A stretch of 64,000 nucleotides of DNA, from positions 19,373-83,372 of the forward strand of contig ONBX01000001.1 in the NCBI GenBank assembly GCA_900316205.1. The letters run 5' to 3'. This document shows, piece by piece, positions 6,812 through 16,548 of the stretch (positions within the stretch are counted from its first letter, which is position 1; every line of letters starts with the position of its first letter). The notes below the pieces were generated by a model. The model made no database searches. It was not told the origin of the DNA and was given only the letters and a program-made list of their open reading frames with translations. A program made the translations under genes and the position numbers. This DNA is from an uncultured Eubacteriales bacterium (GTDB lineage Bacteria > Bacillota > Clostridia > Oscillospirales > Oscillospiraceae).

Positions 6812-8899
6812 ATGGAAAAGTACTTTATTCTCGGTTTTCTGGGTTCGATCCTGGCGCTGGGCTTTTCGGTGATCCAGCGGCGCAGGGTCCTGTCCGTTTC
6901 GGAAGGAAATGAGCGCATGCAGAAGATCGCCGCGGCGATCCGCTCCGGTGCCAATGCCTACCTGAAGCATCAGTACACCACGGTGTTCAAGGTTTTCGGC
7001 ATCGTGTTCGTGCTGCTGCTGGTCCTGGCCTTTGCCTCCGGCGGCCGGATGCTCTCCCGGGTGACGCCCTTTGCCTTCCTCACCGGCGGCATCTTCTCCA
7101 TGCTGGCGGGCTATATCGGCATGAAGATCGCCACCTCCGCCAACGCCCGCACCGCCAACGCCGCCAGCGAGAGCCTGAACAAGGGGCTGCGGGTGGCCTT
7201 CTCCTCCGGCAGTGTCATGGGCTTCTCCGTGGTGGGCCTCGGCATGCTGGATGTGACCATGTGGTTCTTCCTCCTGCGCTATGCCCTGGGCTTCACCCAG
7301 CCGGAGCAGATCGGCTCCGTCATGGTCATGAACGGCATGGGCGCCAGCTTCATGGCCCTCTTTGCCCGTGTGGGCGGCGGCATCTACACCAAGGCCGCCG
7401 ACGTGGGCGCGGACCTGGTGGGCAAGGTGGAAGCGGGCATTCCCGAGGACGACCCCCGCAACCCCGCCACCATCGCCGATAACGTGGGCGATAACGTGGG
7501 CGACGTGGCCGGTATGGGCGCGGACCTGTACGAGAGCTATGTGGGCTCCATTCTCGCCACCTTCTCCCTGGGCGCCATCGCGGGCTACGGCTTCGCCGGC
7601 ATGCTGCTGCCGCTGCTGCTGGCGGTGGTGGGCATCCTCTGCTCCATCCTGGGCTCCTTCCTGATCCGCACCAAGGAGGACGCCAGCCAGGAGGATCTGC
7701 TGAAGAGCCTGCGTACCGGCACCTACTCCGCCGCTATCCTCGCCGCTGTTCTCGGCGCACCGCTGACTTACTTCCTGCTGCACAGCTGGGGCGTCTACAT
7801 CGCCATCCTCTGCGGTCTGGTGGGCGGCTGCGTCATCGGCTATTTTACCGAGTACTACACCTCCGATACCTATAAGCCCACCCGGGAGCTGGCGGCCGAG
7901 AGCGAAACCGGCAGCGCCACCATCATCATCGGCGGCCTCTCCCTGGGCATGCGCTCCACCATGGTGTCCATCCTGGTGGTGGCCGCGGCGGTGCTGCTGA
8001 GCTTCTACTGCGCGGGCGGCGCCAAGTCCTTCAACATGGGCCTCTACGGCATCGGCATCGCCGGTGTGGGCATGCTCTCCACCCTGGGCATCACCCTGGC
8101 CACCGACGCCTACGGCCCTGTGGCCGACAACGCCGGCGGCATCGCCCAGATGGCGGAGCTGCCCGAGGAGGTCCGGGAGCGTACCGACGCGCTGGATTCT
8201 CTCGGCAATACCACCGCCGCCACCGGCAAGGGCTTTGCCATCGGCTCCGCCTCCCTCACGGCCCTGGCTTTGCTGGTGAGCTATGTGGATATCGTCCAGT
8301 CCAAGACCGAAGAGGTGCTGGACCTGTCCCTCACCAATCCGCTGATGCTGGTGGGCCTCTTCATCGGCACCCTGCTGACCTTCCTCTTCTCCTCCCTCAC
8401 CATGAACGGCGTGGAGCGGGCGGCCCAGTCCATCGTGGTGGAGGTCCGCCGCCAGTTCAAGGAGATCAAGGGCATCATGGATTACCAGGCGGACCCCGAG
8501 TACGCCAGATGCGTGGCCCTCTGCACCAAGGGCGCCCTGCATGAGATGATCGCCCCCGCGCTGATCGCCGTGGTCATGCCCATCCTCACCGGATTGATCC
8601 TGGGGCCTGTGGGCGTGGTCGGTATGCTGGGCGGCGTCTCCGTCTCCGGCTTTGCCATGGCGGTGTTCATGTCCAACGCCGGCGGCGCCTGGGACAATGC
8701 CAAGAAGTACATCGAAGCCGGCCACCACGGCGGCAAGGGCAGCGAGCAGCACAAGGCGGCTGTGGTGGGCGATACCGTGGGCGACCCCCTGAAGGACACC
8801 TCCGGTCCCAGCCTGAACATCCTCATCAAGCTCTGCTCCACCGTCTCCATCGTCTTTTCCGGCCTGATCCTGGCCTTCAACCTGGTTGGGCTTCTGTAA
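6812..8899 (+). CDS. hppA: K+-dependent membrane-bound ion-translocating pyrophosphatase
   Basis: A 695-residue, roughly 16-helix membrane protein of the V-type pyrophosphatase family. It hydrolyses cytoplasmic PPi and pumps H+ and/or Na+ outward. The catalytic loop is visible as [19 protein letters not shown] followed by [20 protein letters not shown]; a second Asp-rich motif is [13 protein letters not shown], and the C-terminal one [14 protein letters not shown]. In [10 protein letters not shown] the residue after GNTT is Ala469, the mark of the K+-dependent subfamily (K+-independent pumps have Lys). K+-dependent members in anaerobes are often Na+ pumps, but the ion is not decided here. Energy recovery from biosynthetic PPi fits a fermenter. 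Confidence 0.95.
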   Translation: MEKYFILGFLGSILALGFSVIQRRRVLSVSEGNERMQKIAAAIRSGANAYLKHQYTTVFKVFGIVFVLLLVLAFASGGRMLSRVTPFAFLTGGIFSMLAGYIGMKIATSANARTANAASESLNKGLRVAFSSGSVMGFSVVGLGMLDVTMWFFLLRYALGFTQPEQIGSVMVMNGMGASFMALFARVGGGIYTKAADVGADLVGKVEAGIPEDDPRNPATIADNVGDNVGDVAGMGADLYESYVGSILATFSLGAIAGYGFAGMLLPLLLAVVGILCSILGSFLIRTKEDASQEDLLKSLRTGTYSAAILAAVLGAPLTYFLLHSWGVYIAILCGLVGGCVIGYFTEYYTSDTYKPTRELAAESETGSATIIIGGLSLGMRSTMVSILVVAAAVLLSFYCAGGAKSFNMGLYGIGIAGVGMLSTLGITLATDAYGPVADNAGGIAQMAELPEEVRERTDALDSLGNTTAATGKGFAIGSASLTALALLVSYVDIVQSKTEEVLDLSLTNPLMLVGLFIGTLLTFLFSSLTMNGVERAAQSIVVEVRRQFKEIKGIMDYQADPEYARCVALCTKGALHEMIAPALIAVVMPILTGLILGPVGVVGMLGGVSVSGFAMAVFMSNAGGAWDNAKKYIEAGHHGGKGSEQHKAAVVGDTVGDPLKDTSGPSLNILIKLCSTVSIVFSGLILAFNLVGLL

Positions 8900-8911
8900 G
8901 GTCCGAAAGAT

Positions 8912-8940
8912 TTGCCTTTTGGCATCTTCTGTGGTAATAT
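8912..8940 (+). promoter_or_regulatory. Promoter of the MgtC/SapB gene
   Basis: TTGCCT at 8912-8917, 17-base spacer, TAATAT at 8935-8940, just after the hppA stop. It implies that the MgtC-like gene is transcribed separately, with a leader of about 50 bases. Confidence 0.55.
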
Positions 8941-8995
8941 AGCATAAAATCTCACCACGGAAGAACGGAAAAGTTGTTGGAAAGGACGGAACGTG

Positions 8996-9730
8996 ATGAA
9001 AGAAACTTTGATCGCGTACATGAACTGCCAGTTCTCGCTCATACAGGTACTGGACTTCTGCGGGAGGCTGCTGCTGGCCTGCGCGCTGGGAGCGCTGATC
9101 GGCCTGGAGCGCAGCAAGCGCTTCAAGGAGGCCGGCATCCGCACCCATATCATCGTCTGCTGCGGCGCCGCTCTCATGATGCTCGTTTCCAAATACGGCT
9201 TTGCGGATCTGACCAACGCAGCGGGAGACACGTTCAACGGCACCCGCGGGGCGGATCCGGCCCGCGTGGCGGCCCAGGTGGTCAGCGGCATCAGCTTTCT
9301 GGGCGCCGGCGTCATCTTCAAAAATGGCGGCACCATCAAGGGCCTGACCACGGCGGCCATGCTGTGGTTCACCGCCGGTGTGGGCCTGGCTGTGGGCTGC
9401 GGCATGATCTGGATCGCTATTCTGAGCACCATCATCGTCTTCCTGGTCCAGGTCATCCTTCACCGCCATGCCGTGGGCGCCGACGCGTACTCCGGCAACC
9501 GTCTGCAGTTCACGGTGAAAAACGGCCATGACTTCAACGCCGCCCTCACCGAGCAGCTGAAGAAGTGGGACGCCCAGATCACCGACAGCAAGGTGAACCG
9601 CCGCCGGGACGGCACCACCGAGTATGAGCTCACCATCCGCCGCCGTACCGAGATCAGCTATGACGAGATGAAGAGCTTCATGGAATCCCGGGAGGAGATC
9701 CTCAGTGCCAGCAACAGCCCCATGCGCTAA
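8996..9730 (+). CDS. MgtC/SapB-family membrane protein
   Basis: A 244-residue protein with an N-terminal MgtC domain of about five membrane helices. Signature segments are ALGALIGLERS, AGIRTHIIVCCGAALMM, VSGISFLGAGVIFK and IKGLTTAAMLWFTAGVG. A soluble C-terminal domain of about 80 residues (QFTVKNGHDF...) resembles the ACT-like tail of longer MgtC homologues. MgtC in Salmonella modulates F-ATPase and Mg2+/phosphate adaptation; in Firmicutes the role is largely undefined. ATG 8996 is preferred over GTG 8993 because AAAGGA lies 9 bases upstream. It has its own promoter and ends before a shared terminator. Confidence 0.9.
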   Translation: MKETLIAYMNCQFSLIQVLDFCGRLLLACALGALIGLERSKRFKEAGIRTHIIVCCGAALMMLVSKYGFADLTNAAGDTFNGTRGADPARVAAQVVSGISFLGAGVIFKNGGTIKGLTTAAMLWFTAGVGLAVGCGMIWIAILSTIIVFLVQVILHRHAVGADAYSGNRLQFTVKNGHDFNAALTEQLKKWDAQITDSKVNRRRDGTTEYELTIRRRTEISYDEMKSFMESREEILSASNSPMR

Positions 9731-9748
9731 GCTGCATAAGATATGAAA

Positions 9749-9775
9749 ATGCACCCCGAAAGGGGTGCATTTTTT
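9749..9775 (+). terminator. Rho-independent terminator
   Basis: Perfect 9-base stem ATGCACCCC/GGGGTGCAT with a GAAA tetraloop and a T5 run at 9771-9775. It closes the MgtC transcript; an A-run on its left side lets it also end the convergent citrate-lyase operon. Confidence 0.9.
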
Positions 9776-9787
9776 GCGCGCGAAAAT

Positions 9788-11134
9788 TCAGACTTCCTTC
9801 CAGTCGAGGAGGAAATAGGCGGCGGCCAGCAGGTCCGCGCAGCCGCCGGGGGAGAGATCCTGCCGGATGAAGTCCCGGTCCAGCGCCTCGGCAAAGGAAA
9901 GGGGCGGGAAGGGCGTTTTGGCAAGCGTCTCCCGCAGGGCCTGGGACACGGCTTCCGCCTGCTTCGTCCCGCCGCGTTTGACCATGTTGCTGTCCTGCCC
10001 CAGAGCGATGAGATGCAGCAGCGCAGCCGCGCCGGCGTCATTCCGGTTGAGGCCGCGGGCCAAACCCTCCTCCAGCCGGGGCAGAGCGGTCTGCAGCAGC
10101 GAGGGGAGCCCCGCTGCCAGTTCGCCCCGGATGCCCCGGATACCGCAGGAGAGGTAGAGCCGTTCTCCCGCGCTGCGCGGGGCGGCACCCTGATCCAAAG
10201 CGGCAAAGTCAGCTTCGATCGCAGCGGTGCAAAGCTCTTTTGCGGCCTTGGCGATGGCATCCACGTCCCGGCAGGGCCCATCAGGCCTCCATAGCCTGCC
10301 GATGGCACCGCAGAGGGTCCCCAGGGTAAAGATGGCGCCCTTGTGGGTGTTGACGCCGCCGGTAGCATGGAACATGGCCGCCTCCGCCTGCAGGCCCAGC
10401 TGCCGCAGTTGCCGGAAGGCGGCGTCCGGCGGGTCTTTCGCGGTTTCCGCACCGGAGAGGAAGCAGTTCTTCCAGTAGCCGCGCAGGGCCTCTACGCTCT
10501 TGCGGAAGGTCTCCGGCGTCATGTCCCGGTGAGAGCCGTTGTTGTTTCGGTCCACCAGACCGGGCTTCGGGGTGGTGTCCACCTCGTCCAGCAGGGCTTT
10601 CGAGGCAAGCGCATCCAGCGCCTCGGCGTCTTCTGCCAGCAGGCCATTCCGCAGCAGTCCTGTGACGGCGGCGTCCAGCTCGGCGAGACTGTGCAGGCGG
10701 CGGGAGGCGCAGCCCCGGCCCTGCCTGCCGCAGACCAGGCAGCGGCGCTCTTCCTGCCGTGCCAGCTTCTGCCCGTCGGTTCCGATCACGTCCAGATCGA
10801 AAAGCCGCCCCAGGGGACTGCTTTCTTCGATCTCCAGGCAGAGCGCCTTGATCTCCTCCGCCTTCGCCTCCACGGCGCAGAGAAGCTCGCATCCCGTGGC
10901 TTCCCGGAGCTCTTCCCGGGAGAGAAGCACAAAACCGGCGCCTCTCAGTGCCTTATCCAGGCGGCGAAGCCCCGCGTCAAAACCCCGGCGGATCAGGGGA
11001 CTGTCCTTGACCGGCCCGGGGATATTCATGGTGAAGGACAGGACCGGACGGTGAAACTGCCCCAGCAGCTCCCGCTGCTTCCAGGCCCGGCGTTCCCGGG
11101 TGTCCAGCACTTCCTGGAGACTGATCTCTCGCAT
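9788..11134 (-). CDS. citXG: CitX-CitG fusion: citrate lyase prosthetic-group synthesis and transfer
   Basis: A 448-residue fusion. Residues 1 to about 170 are CitX (apo-citrate lyase phosphoribosyl-dephospho-CoA transferase; RPVLSFTMNIPGPVKDSP near the start). Residues from about 175 are CitG (triphosphoribosyl-dephospho-CoA synthase; DEVDTTPKPGLVDRNNNGSH and GGVNTHKGAIFTLG). Together they make the 2'-(5''-triphosphoribosyl)-3'-dephospho-CoA cofactor and attach it to Ser14 of CitD. A CxxC/C pattern (RRCLVCGRQGRGC) marks the CitX end. ATG 11134 overlaps the citC stop (TGATG), so translation is coupled. Last gene of the cit operon. Such CitXG fusions are known in other bacteria. Confidence 0.92.
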   Translation of the reverse strand: MREISLQEVLDTRERRAWKQRELLGQFHRPVLSFTMNIPGPVKDSPLIRRGFDAGLRRLDKALRGAGFVLLSREELREATGCELLCAVEAKAEEIKALCLEIEESSPLGRLFDLDVIGTDGQKLARQEERRCLVCGRQGRGCASRRLHSLAELDAAVTGLLRNGLLAEDAEALDALASKALLDEVDTTPKPGLVDRNNNGSHRDMTPETFRKSVEALRGYWKNCFLSGAETAKDPPDAAFRQLRQLGLQAEAAMFHATGGVNTHKGAIFTLGTLCGAIGRLWRPDGPCRDVDAIAKAAKELCTAAIEADFAALDQGAAPRSAGERLYLSCGIRGIRGELAAGLPSLLQTALPRLEEGLARGLNRNDAGAAALLHLIALGQDSNMVKRGGTKQAEAVSQALRETLAKTPFPPLSFAEALDRDFIRQDLSPGGCADLLAAAYFLLDWKEV

Positions 11135-12171
11135 CAATAATGCCTCGCTTCTTCCATGGCGCGGATGGCGGCGATCACCGGGGCCGCCTCGGCGCTCTCA
11201 AAATATCGCAGGCTGCTCTCCGGCAGCATAAAGGCCGCGGAAGCCAGATCCCCGTCGTGAATGGCCTGGCGCACCGAGCTTGCGCTGACGGTCTCTCCCC
11301 GCAGGGCAAGCCTTGGGATCTCCCGGAAGCGGATCCCCAGGGCGGGAAGCTCCCGTGCCATGGTCTCGTTGTAGAGCGCCGTAACATGGCTGCTCTTCTC
11401 TTCGCCCACATAGCGGCTCTCGATCCCCAGGGCCGCCGCGATCTTCCCGAACACCGCCAGATCCAGCCTGGCGTGGGCCAGGATGGCCGCGTCCTCATCC
11501 CGCAGAAAGTAGCTGGGGAAGGTGGCGGAGGAGATAATATAGGGACCGGAATCGTGGAGGATCACGTTGGGCAGGTCTTCTGTGCCTTCCCGCACCAGAC
11601 GTCTGCGCACCGCAAAGGGGATGGGGCCCGCCTCCTCGCTGAGAAGAAAGAGATGGACCCAGTCGTTCTCCCTGGCGGCCTGCTCGATCAGGTGCCGGTG
11701 CCCCATGGTAAAGGGGTTGGCGTTCATCACAACGGCGGCGCATGCGCCGGGCTGCCGGGTCTTGGCAAGGCCCTTCAGGCAGCGGTCGAAGCCATCCCGC
11801 CGGTTTTCCAGAAACACCAGCTCGCCCTCCACCCGGGCGATCTCATAAAAACCCAGGTCCGCGAAGATCCGGGCGTTTTTTGCTTTCGTATAGAGAAACA
11901 CGTGACTGTTGCCCTGCTGCATCTGCCGCTCCAGCAGATGGCTCACCACCTGGTTCATGAGCCCCTCGCCCCGATGCTCCGAAGAGACGGCGAGGCAGCG
12001 CAGGGTATTTTTGAAGCTGCTGCCGGTGGCAATCAGCGTACCGTCGTCCTCAAAGACACCGCAGCTGTAGTCCAGGTTCTTGTCCCGCCGGATGCCCTCT
12101 GCCAGAAGGAGCGCGTCCATCTGCTCCTGGGAGCGGCGGTCATAGGAATAGATCTCGCCGAGAGATGCCAT
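11134..12171 (-). CDS. citC: [Citrate (pro-3S)-lyase] ligase
   Basis: A 345-residue enzyme that acetylates the thiol of the citrate lyase prosthetic group using ATP and acetate, activating the complex. The N-terminal third is a GNAT-like domain (CLAVSSEHRGEGLMNQVVSHLLE); the rest is a nucleotidyltransferase domain with NPFTMGHRHLIEQA (the HxGH-type site). A nearby pair of ATGs exists; GAGG is only 2 bases from the first (12177) but about 8 from the second (12171), so the latter is chosen. It is separated from the upstream transporter by a terminator hairpin and overlaps citXG by one base. Confidence 0.93.
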   Translation of the reverse strand: MASLGEIYSYDRRSQEQMDALLLAEGIRRDKNLDYSCGVFEDDGTLIATGSSFKNTLRCLAVSSEHRGEGLMNQVVSHLLERQMQQGNSHVFLYTKAKNARIFADLGFYEIARVEGELVFLENRRDGFDRCLKGLAKTRQPGACAAVVMNANPFTMGHRHLIEQAARENDWVHLFLLSEEAGPIPFAVRRRLVREGTEDLPNVILHDSGPYIISSATFPSYFLRDEDAAILAHARLDLAVFGKIAAALGIESRYVGEEKSSHVTALYNETMARELPALGIRFREIPRLALRGETVSASSVRQAIHDGDLASAAFMLPESSLRYFESAEAAPVIAAIRAMEEARHY

Positions 12172-12187
12172 GGTCATACCTCACTTC

Positions 12188-12221
12188 AAAAAGGATCCCC
12201 CTGATGAAAACCAGGGGGATC
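12188..12221 (-). terminator. Intra-operon terminator/attenuator between citrate transporter and citC
   Basis: Perfect 10-base stem GATCCCCCTG/CAGGGGGATC (12194-12203 and 12212-12221) with an 8-base loop. On the minus strand it is followed by a T5 run (complement of 12188-12192). It should reduce readthrough from the structural genes into the accessory genes citC and citXG. Confidence 0.85.
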
Positions 12222-12246
12222 GATTTGCTGTTGTGTTGCTCTGGGC

Positions 12247-13659
12247 TTACAGGGGCATTACGCCGATGATCACAGCGAAGAGCATGCAGAGGATGGAGAA
12301 GATCCACACATAGAAGAAGCTGTTCTTGATGTGGTCCTTGATATCCACGTCCGCAAGACCGGTGCCAAGCAGGGTGGCGGGCACCATGGGACTGATGAAG
12401 GTGGCGCAGTTGCGGCAGACCACCATGGCCACGGCGATGGGCAGAGCCTCCACGCCGAAGGCGGCGCCGATGCTGATGATGACGGGCATGAGGCCGTAGA
12501 AGTAGGAGTCGGTATCGAAGGCCAGGGCCAGAGGCACGGACAGGAAGCCGATGACCAGAGGCAGATTCTGACCCAGGAACTCAGGCAGGATGCCGGAGAT
12601 GATACCGGCCAGGCAGCGCACCACAGAGGGGACCGCATCCGCGGGCAGCTCCATGACCTTGGCGGAGATGACCTTGCCGTCGGCTCCGATGCTGGAGGTG
12701 AGCACGCCCATCAGGACGGCGGCGCCCATCAGGGTGGAGCACATCATCAGAGCGGGGCCGGCATGGAGGTTGATGATCTTCTTGTGCATCTTGGCGGTGA
12801 AGCCGTAGTTGACGAAGAGTGCGATGGCGCAGCCGATCATGAAGGGGAAGTAGGAGGGCAGATCGAAGCCGTCGCCCCAGATCAGCAGAAAGATGACGCC
12901 GATGGTCAGGAGAATGTTGAACCAGAAGAGCTTGGGACGGGCCAGATCGTTCTGGGCCTCCTCGGAAGCCTCTTCCAGGTCCACAGTGCCTTCGATCTCA
13001 GCCAGCTTGCCGTTGAGGCCCGCGCCGCGCTTCTTCTCCTGCAGACCGGTGAGGAAAGCGTGGACCAGAGCCAGGACGATACCGAAGATCTGGATGGGCA
13101 GGATGGTCTGCCAAAGGCTGCCGGCCTCAATGCCGAGAACGGAGGCGGCACGCATGGTGGGGCCGGCCCAGGGCATCAGGTTCAGAACGCCCATGGCCAG
13201 GACTGCGATGCGCAGCAGGGAGGTCTTGCGCATGTGCATCCGCTTGAAGACGGGCAGCATGGCGGGGACCACGATGCAGAAGGTGGAGGCGCCGCCGCCG
13301 TCCAGGTGGCCGATCAGCGCGATGACCGCGGTCATGATGCACACGCCGATGACGCTGTCGCCCACCAGCTTCATGAGTTTGTTGATGATGACGTCAAACA
13401 TGCCCGCGTCTGTCATGATGCCGAAGTACAGCACCGAGAACACGAACAGCGCGGCGGTGGGGCCGGTGCTGGAGAAACCAGACTTGAGCATGGCGGAGAA
13501 GTTCTCGCCGGTGATCCGGCCGCCGATGATCAGGATCAGGGCCAGGAGGGTGGGCCATACGATGAAGGCGATGGCCGGCTGGGTTTTGCTCTTGAACAGG
13601 GTGACAACGATGGCTATGATGGTCAGCAAGCCAAGGATGCCAACTAAGGTTTCGCTCAT
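12247..13659 (-). CDS. CitMHS-family citrate transporter
   Basis: A 470-residue membrane protein with about 12 helices, starting MSETLVGILGLLTIIAIVVTLFKSKTQPAIAF. Features of the citrate-Mg2+:H+ / citrate-Ca2+:H+ symporter family (CitM/CitH type) include GHLDGGGASTFCIVVPAMLPVF, NLMPWAGPTMRAASVL and the C-terminal NCATFISPMVPATLLGTGLA. A hydrophilic loop of about 35 residues rich in Glu separates two halves. It probably imports metal-bound citrate for the lyase; the metal is not predictable here. GAGGG lies 7 bases before ATG. It is embedded between citF and citC in the same operon. Confidence 0.92.
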   Translation of the reverse strand: MSETLVGILGLLTIIAIVVTLFKSKTQPAIAFIVWPTLLALILIIGGRITGENFSAMLKSGFSSTGPTAALFVFSVLYFGIMTDAGMFDVIINKLMKLVGDSVIGVCIMTAVIALIGHLDGGGASTFCIVVPAMLPVFKRMHMRKTSLLRIAVLAMGVLNLMPWAGPTMRAASVLGIEAGSLWQTILPIQIFGIVLALVHAFLTGLQEKKRGAGLNGKLAEIEGTVDLEEASEEAQNDLARPKLFWFNILLTIGVIFLLIWGDGFDLPSYFPFMIGCAIALFVNYGFTAKMHKKIINLHAGPALMMCSTLMGAAVLMGVLTSSIGADGKVISAKVMELPADAVPSVVRCLAGIISGILPEFLGQNLPLVIGFLSVPLALAFDTDSYFYGLMPVIISIGAAFGVEALPIAVAMVVCRNCATFISPMVPATLLGTGLADVDIKDHIKNSFFYVWIFSILCMLFAVIIGVMPL

Positions 13660-13726
13660 GTTTTTCCCTCACTTTTCTATCAATTTGAAACGAGAAGGCG
13701 CTGCCTTCTTTTTTCACAGGGGGAGC

Positions 13727-15292
13727 TCAGTCTCTGTACAACGTATAGGGCCTGATCTTGCGAACCACGTCCAGAATGGTGCCGTCCCGGGCCTCCAGCA
13801 CGGCCACGACTTCGTCCTCCCACTGCAGATCGTCAGGCCGGCCTACCAGAGAGTAGGCCTTCTCCTTCAACTCCTCCACGGTGACGTGGGGGATGCCGGC
13901 CTTGTCCAGGCACTCGATCAGATCGGGACGCAGGGGGTTCACGGCGATGCCGTAATCGGTGACCAGCACGTCCACGCAGTCGCCCGGGGTGGTGACGGTG
14001 ACCACGTGCTCGCAGACCGTGGCCATACGGCCGCGGATCAACGGAGTCACGATGATGCAACACTTGGCGCCGGCTGCGGTGTCCGGGTGGCCGCCGGGGG
14101 CGCCGCGGAGCACGCCGTCAGAGCCGGTGAGGACATTGACGTTGAAGCCGGTGTCGATCTCCAGAGCGGCCAGCACCACGAAGTCCAGCTTGTTGACGAA
14201 GGCGCCCTTGTTGGCGGGGTTGGCGTACTGGGAGGCGGACATTTCAAAGTGGTTGGGGGTCTGGTTGATGGAATTCACCGCGTCCAGGTCGAAGTCCTGC
14301 ACGTCGATGACCTTGCCCACCTTCCCCTTCTTGAGAAGCTCCACCATGGGGCCGCAGATGCCGCCGATGGCCCAGCCCATCTTGATGTTCCGCTCGTCCA
14401 TGTACTTTTCCAGGAACAGGTTCGCCGCCAGGGAAGGACCGCCCACGCCGGTCTGGAAGGAGAAGCCCTCCTTGAAATAAGGCGTGGAAGCGATGACCTT
14501 GGCCACGTTCTCCGCCATCATCAGATCCCTGGGGTTCTGACTGATGCGGGCGGCGGCGGAGGCGATCTTCTTGGGATTGCCGATGGAGTCCACTACCACG
14601 ACGGCGTCCACGTCGATGGCCTCCACAGAGGCGGGCATGTTGGGGAAGTCCACCAGACAGTCGGTGACCACCACCACGTGGTCGGCGTACTTGGCGTCGG
14701 TCATGGCATAACCCATGGAGCCGCAGTTGGACTTGCCGCCGATGCCGCGGCAGTTGCCCACGCAGTCACTGGTGGGAGCGGCGATGAAGGCGATGTCGAT
14801 GTGGACCTCTCCGCCCTCAATGGCGCGGGGACGTCCGCCGTGGCTGCGGATGATGGCGGGGGTCTTCAGCTTGCCGGCGGAGACCACTTCGCCCATACGG
14901 CCGCGGATGCCGCTGGTCTGGATGCCGATGACCTTGCCCTGTTCGATGTAATCGGCAATGGGGTCGTGGGCATTGCCCAGAGAGGATGCGGCGATGGTCA
15001 GATCCTCCAGACCCAGTTCCTCAATGGCGGCCTTCATGACCATGTTCACCACATAGTCGCCGTCCCGCAGGTGATGGTGGAAGGAGAAGGTCATGCCGCT
15101 TCTGGCGCCGCACTGCCGGAGCGCGTCCGCCAGCGTTTCCACCAGCTTGCTCTCCTGGGGCTTCTCATAGCGGCGGGTGCGGGGGGACGCCTTCTGGATG
15201 TACTTGCCATCCATGTAATTCTTGCCCTGATAGACTTCTCTGCCGTCCTTCAGCAGGAAGTCAGGGATCTCTCTGCCAACTGCGTTTTTCAT
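13727..15292 (-). CDS. citF: Citrate lyase alpha subunit (citrate:acetyl-ACP transferase)
   Basis: A 521-residue CitF. It swaps citrate onto the acetyl-ACP (CitD), releasing acetate. Typical segments include GMTFSFHHHLRDGDYVVNMV near residue 65, IRGRMGEVVSAGKL, IGGKSNCGSMGYAMTDAKYADHVVVVTD and the C-terminal NPLRPDLIECL. The length matches the family (about 510 residues). ATG overlaps the citE stop (ATGA), so the citD-citE-citF trio is translationally coupled. It is followed 67 bases later by the citrate transporter. Confidence 0.96.
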   Translation of the reverse strand: MKNAVGREIPDFLLKDGREVYQGKNYMDGKYIQKASPRTRRYEKPQESKLVETLADALRQCGARSGMTFSFHHHLRDGDYVVNMVMKAAIEELGLEDLTIAASSLGNAHDPIADYIEQGKVIGIQTSGIRGRMGEVVSAGKLKTPAIIRSHGGRPRAIEGGEVHIDIAFIAAPTSDCVGNCRGIGGKSNCGSMGYAMTDAKYADHVVVVTDCLVDFPNMPASVEAIDVDAVVVVDSIGNPKKIASAAARISQNPRDLMMAENVAKVIASTPYFKEGFSFQTGVGGPSLAANLFLEKYMDERNIKMGWAIGGICGPMVELLKKGKVGKVIDVQDFDLDAVNSINQTPNHFEMSASQYANPANKGAFVNKLDFVVLAALEIDTGFNVNVLTGSDGVLRGAPGGHPDTAAGAKCCIIVTPLIRGRMATVCEHVVTVTTPGDCVDVLVTDYGIAVNPLRPDLIECLDKAGIPHVTVEELKEKAYSLVGRPDDLQWEDEVVAVLEARDGTILDVVRKIRPYTLYRD

Positions 15293-16203
15293 ACCAGATC
15301 ACCCTCCCAGAGCCCGCAGGCGCGGGCAAGCTTCAAGGTCCTCTCGGCACCGGGGATGAAAGCAATGTCGATCATCTTGCCGTCCACGGTAAAGACGCCC
15401 ACGCCCGCGGCACTCTGCTCACGATAGGCGCGCACGATCTTCTCCGCCTGGCGGATCTCCTTCTCGGTGGGAGCGAAGACCTGGTGGACAAAACGGATCT
15501 GCTTGGGGTTGATGAGGCTCTTGCCGTCAAAGCCCATGGCCTTGTTCTGCAGCACCTCGGCCTCGAAGCCCTCCTGATCGTCCAGATTGGTAAACACGGT
15601 GTCAAAGCACTGGATGCCGGCGGCGCGGGCCGCAATCAGCATCTGTCCCCGGGCGACCATCATGTCCACGCCGTCCCGCTGGGGCGTGGTCTGCATGCAC
15701 TTGCGGAAGTCGCCGCCGGAGATGGCCACGCCGAACATCCGGGGAGAAGCGGCGCAGATCTCATAGGCGTTCAGGATGCCCTTGGGGCTTTCCAGGGCTG
15801 CCATCAGAAGGGTCCGGCCTTTCTCCACGCCGAATTCTTCCTCGGCGGCTTCCACGGCCTTTTCCACGGTCAGCACGTCCTGGGCGCTCTCGCACTTGGC
15901 GATACGGATGCCGTCGGCCCCGCCGGCTACGCACACGCGGATGTCCTCCTGCCAGTGGGGGGTGTCCAACCCGTTGATGCGCACGATCACTTCGGTATCA
16001 CCGTAATCGATGGTTTTCAGCGCGTGATACAGGGAGAAGCGGGCCGCGTCCTTCTGATTCTCGGCAACGGCGTCCTCCAGGTCCAGCATGATGCTGTCAC
16101 AGCCGTAGATGTAGGCGTCTTTGATGAGGCCCGGTTTCTGCGCGTTCATGAACATCATGGTCCGGCGCAGGCGGAAGCGCTCCGGTCTCGGTCTCGGGAT
16201 CAT
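15289..16203 (-). CDS. citE: Citrate lyase beta subunit (citryl-ACP lyase)
   Basis: A 304-residue CitE of the HpcH/HpaI-like TIM-barrel family. It cleaves citryl-ACP to oxaloacetate and acetyl-ACP. Typical features are RLRRTMMFMNAQKPGLIKDAYIYG at the start (in part), DSIMLDLEDAVAENQK with the Mg2+/substrate acidic residues, VRINGLDTPHWQEDI, ALESPKGILNAYEI, and ISGGDFRKCMQTT. The start overlaps the citD stop (ATGA), and the stop overlaps the citF start. Length is normal for the family. Confidence 0.96.
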   Translation of the reverse strand: MIPRPRPERFRLRRTMMFMNAQKPGLIKDAYIYGCDSIMLDLEDAVAENQKDAARFSLYHALKTIDYGDTEVIVRINGLDTPHWQEDIRVCVAGGADGIRIAKCESAQDVLTVEKAVEAAEEEFGVEKGRTLLMAALESPKGILNAYEICAASPRMFGVAISGGDFRKCMQTTPQRDGVDMMVARGQMLIAARAAGIQCFDTVFTNLDDQEGFEAEVLQNKAMGFDGKSLINPKQIRFVHQVFAPTEKEIRQAEKIVRAYREQSAAGVGVFTVDGKMIDIAFIPGAERTLKLARACGLWEGDLV

Positions 16204-16502
16204 CTGATCACACCTCCCCAGGGAATGTTGGCGTCAGAAGCGCCGCAGCTGCGGAAGACCGCGCATTCCACGCGTGCCTTGATGGTGCAGTCCAGCGCAC
16301 CCTTGTCCAGCACGGTGATCCGGACTTTATCCACGCCCAGACGCTCCAGCGTCTGGAGAACGGTGTCCTTGATCTGGCGTCCGTACTGGTTCATGACGCT
16401 GCTTTCCAGATAGATCTCGACCCCTTCTTCGATGGGTTCCACAGCTACCTGGACGTCACTGGATTCCAGAGTCCCGGCGATGGCCGGTTTCAGAATTTCC
16501 AT
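16200..16502 (-). CDS. citD: Citrate lyase gamma subunit (acyl carrier protein)
   Basis: A 100-residue acyl carrier protein, first gene of the cit operon. It starts MEILKPAIAGTLESSD, in which Ser14 is the expected attachment site for the phosphoribosyl-dephospho-CoA arm. A longer in-frame extension upstream exists but lacks homology; GGAGGAG lies about 7 bases before ATG 16502 and fixes the start. The C-terminus (SGCGASDANIPWGGVIR-like ending) matches the family. A strong promoter sits 47 bases upstream. Confidence 0.94.
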   Translation of the reverse strand: MEILKPAIAGTLESSDVQVAVEPIEEGVEIYLESSVMNQYGRQIKDTVLQTLERLGVDKVRITVLDKGALDCTIKARVECAVFRSCGASDANIPWGGVIR

Positions 16503-16548
16503 AAGCCACTCCTCCTTTTGCAATTTAACAGGTAAAATAACCGGAAAC

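Noticed and set aside
6776-9754. A 992-codon open frame on the minus strand
   Set aside because: Antisense to hppA and the MgtC gene; composition is a GC-driven mirror (HHGQGHG-type), with no motif.
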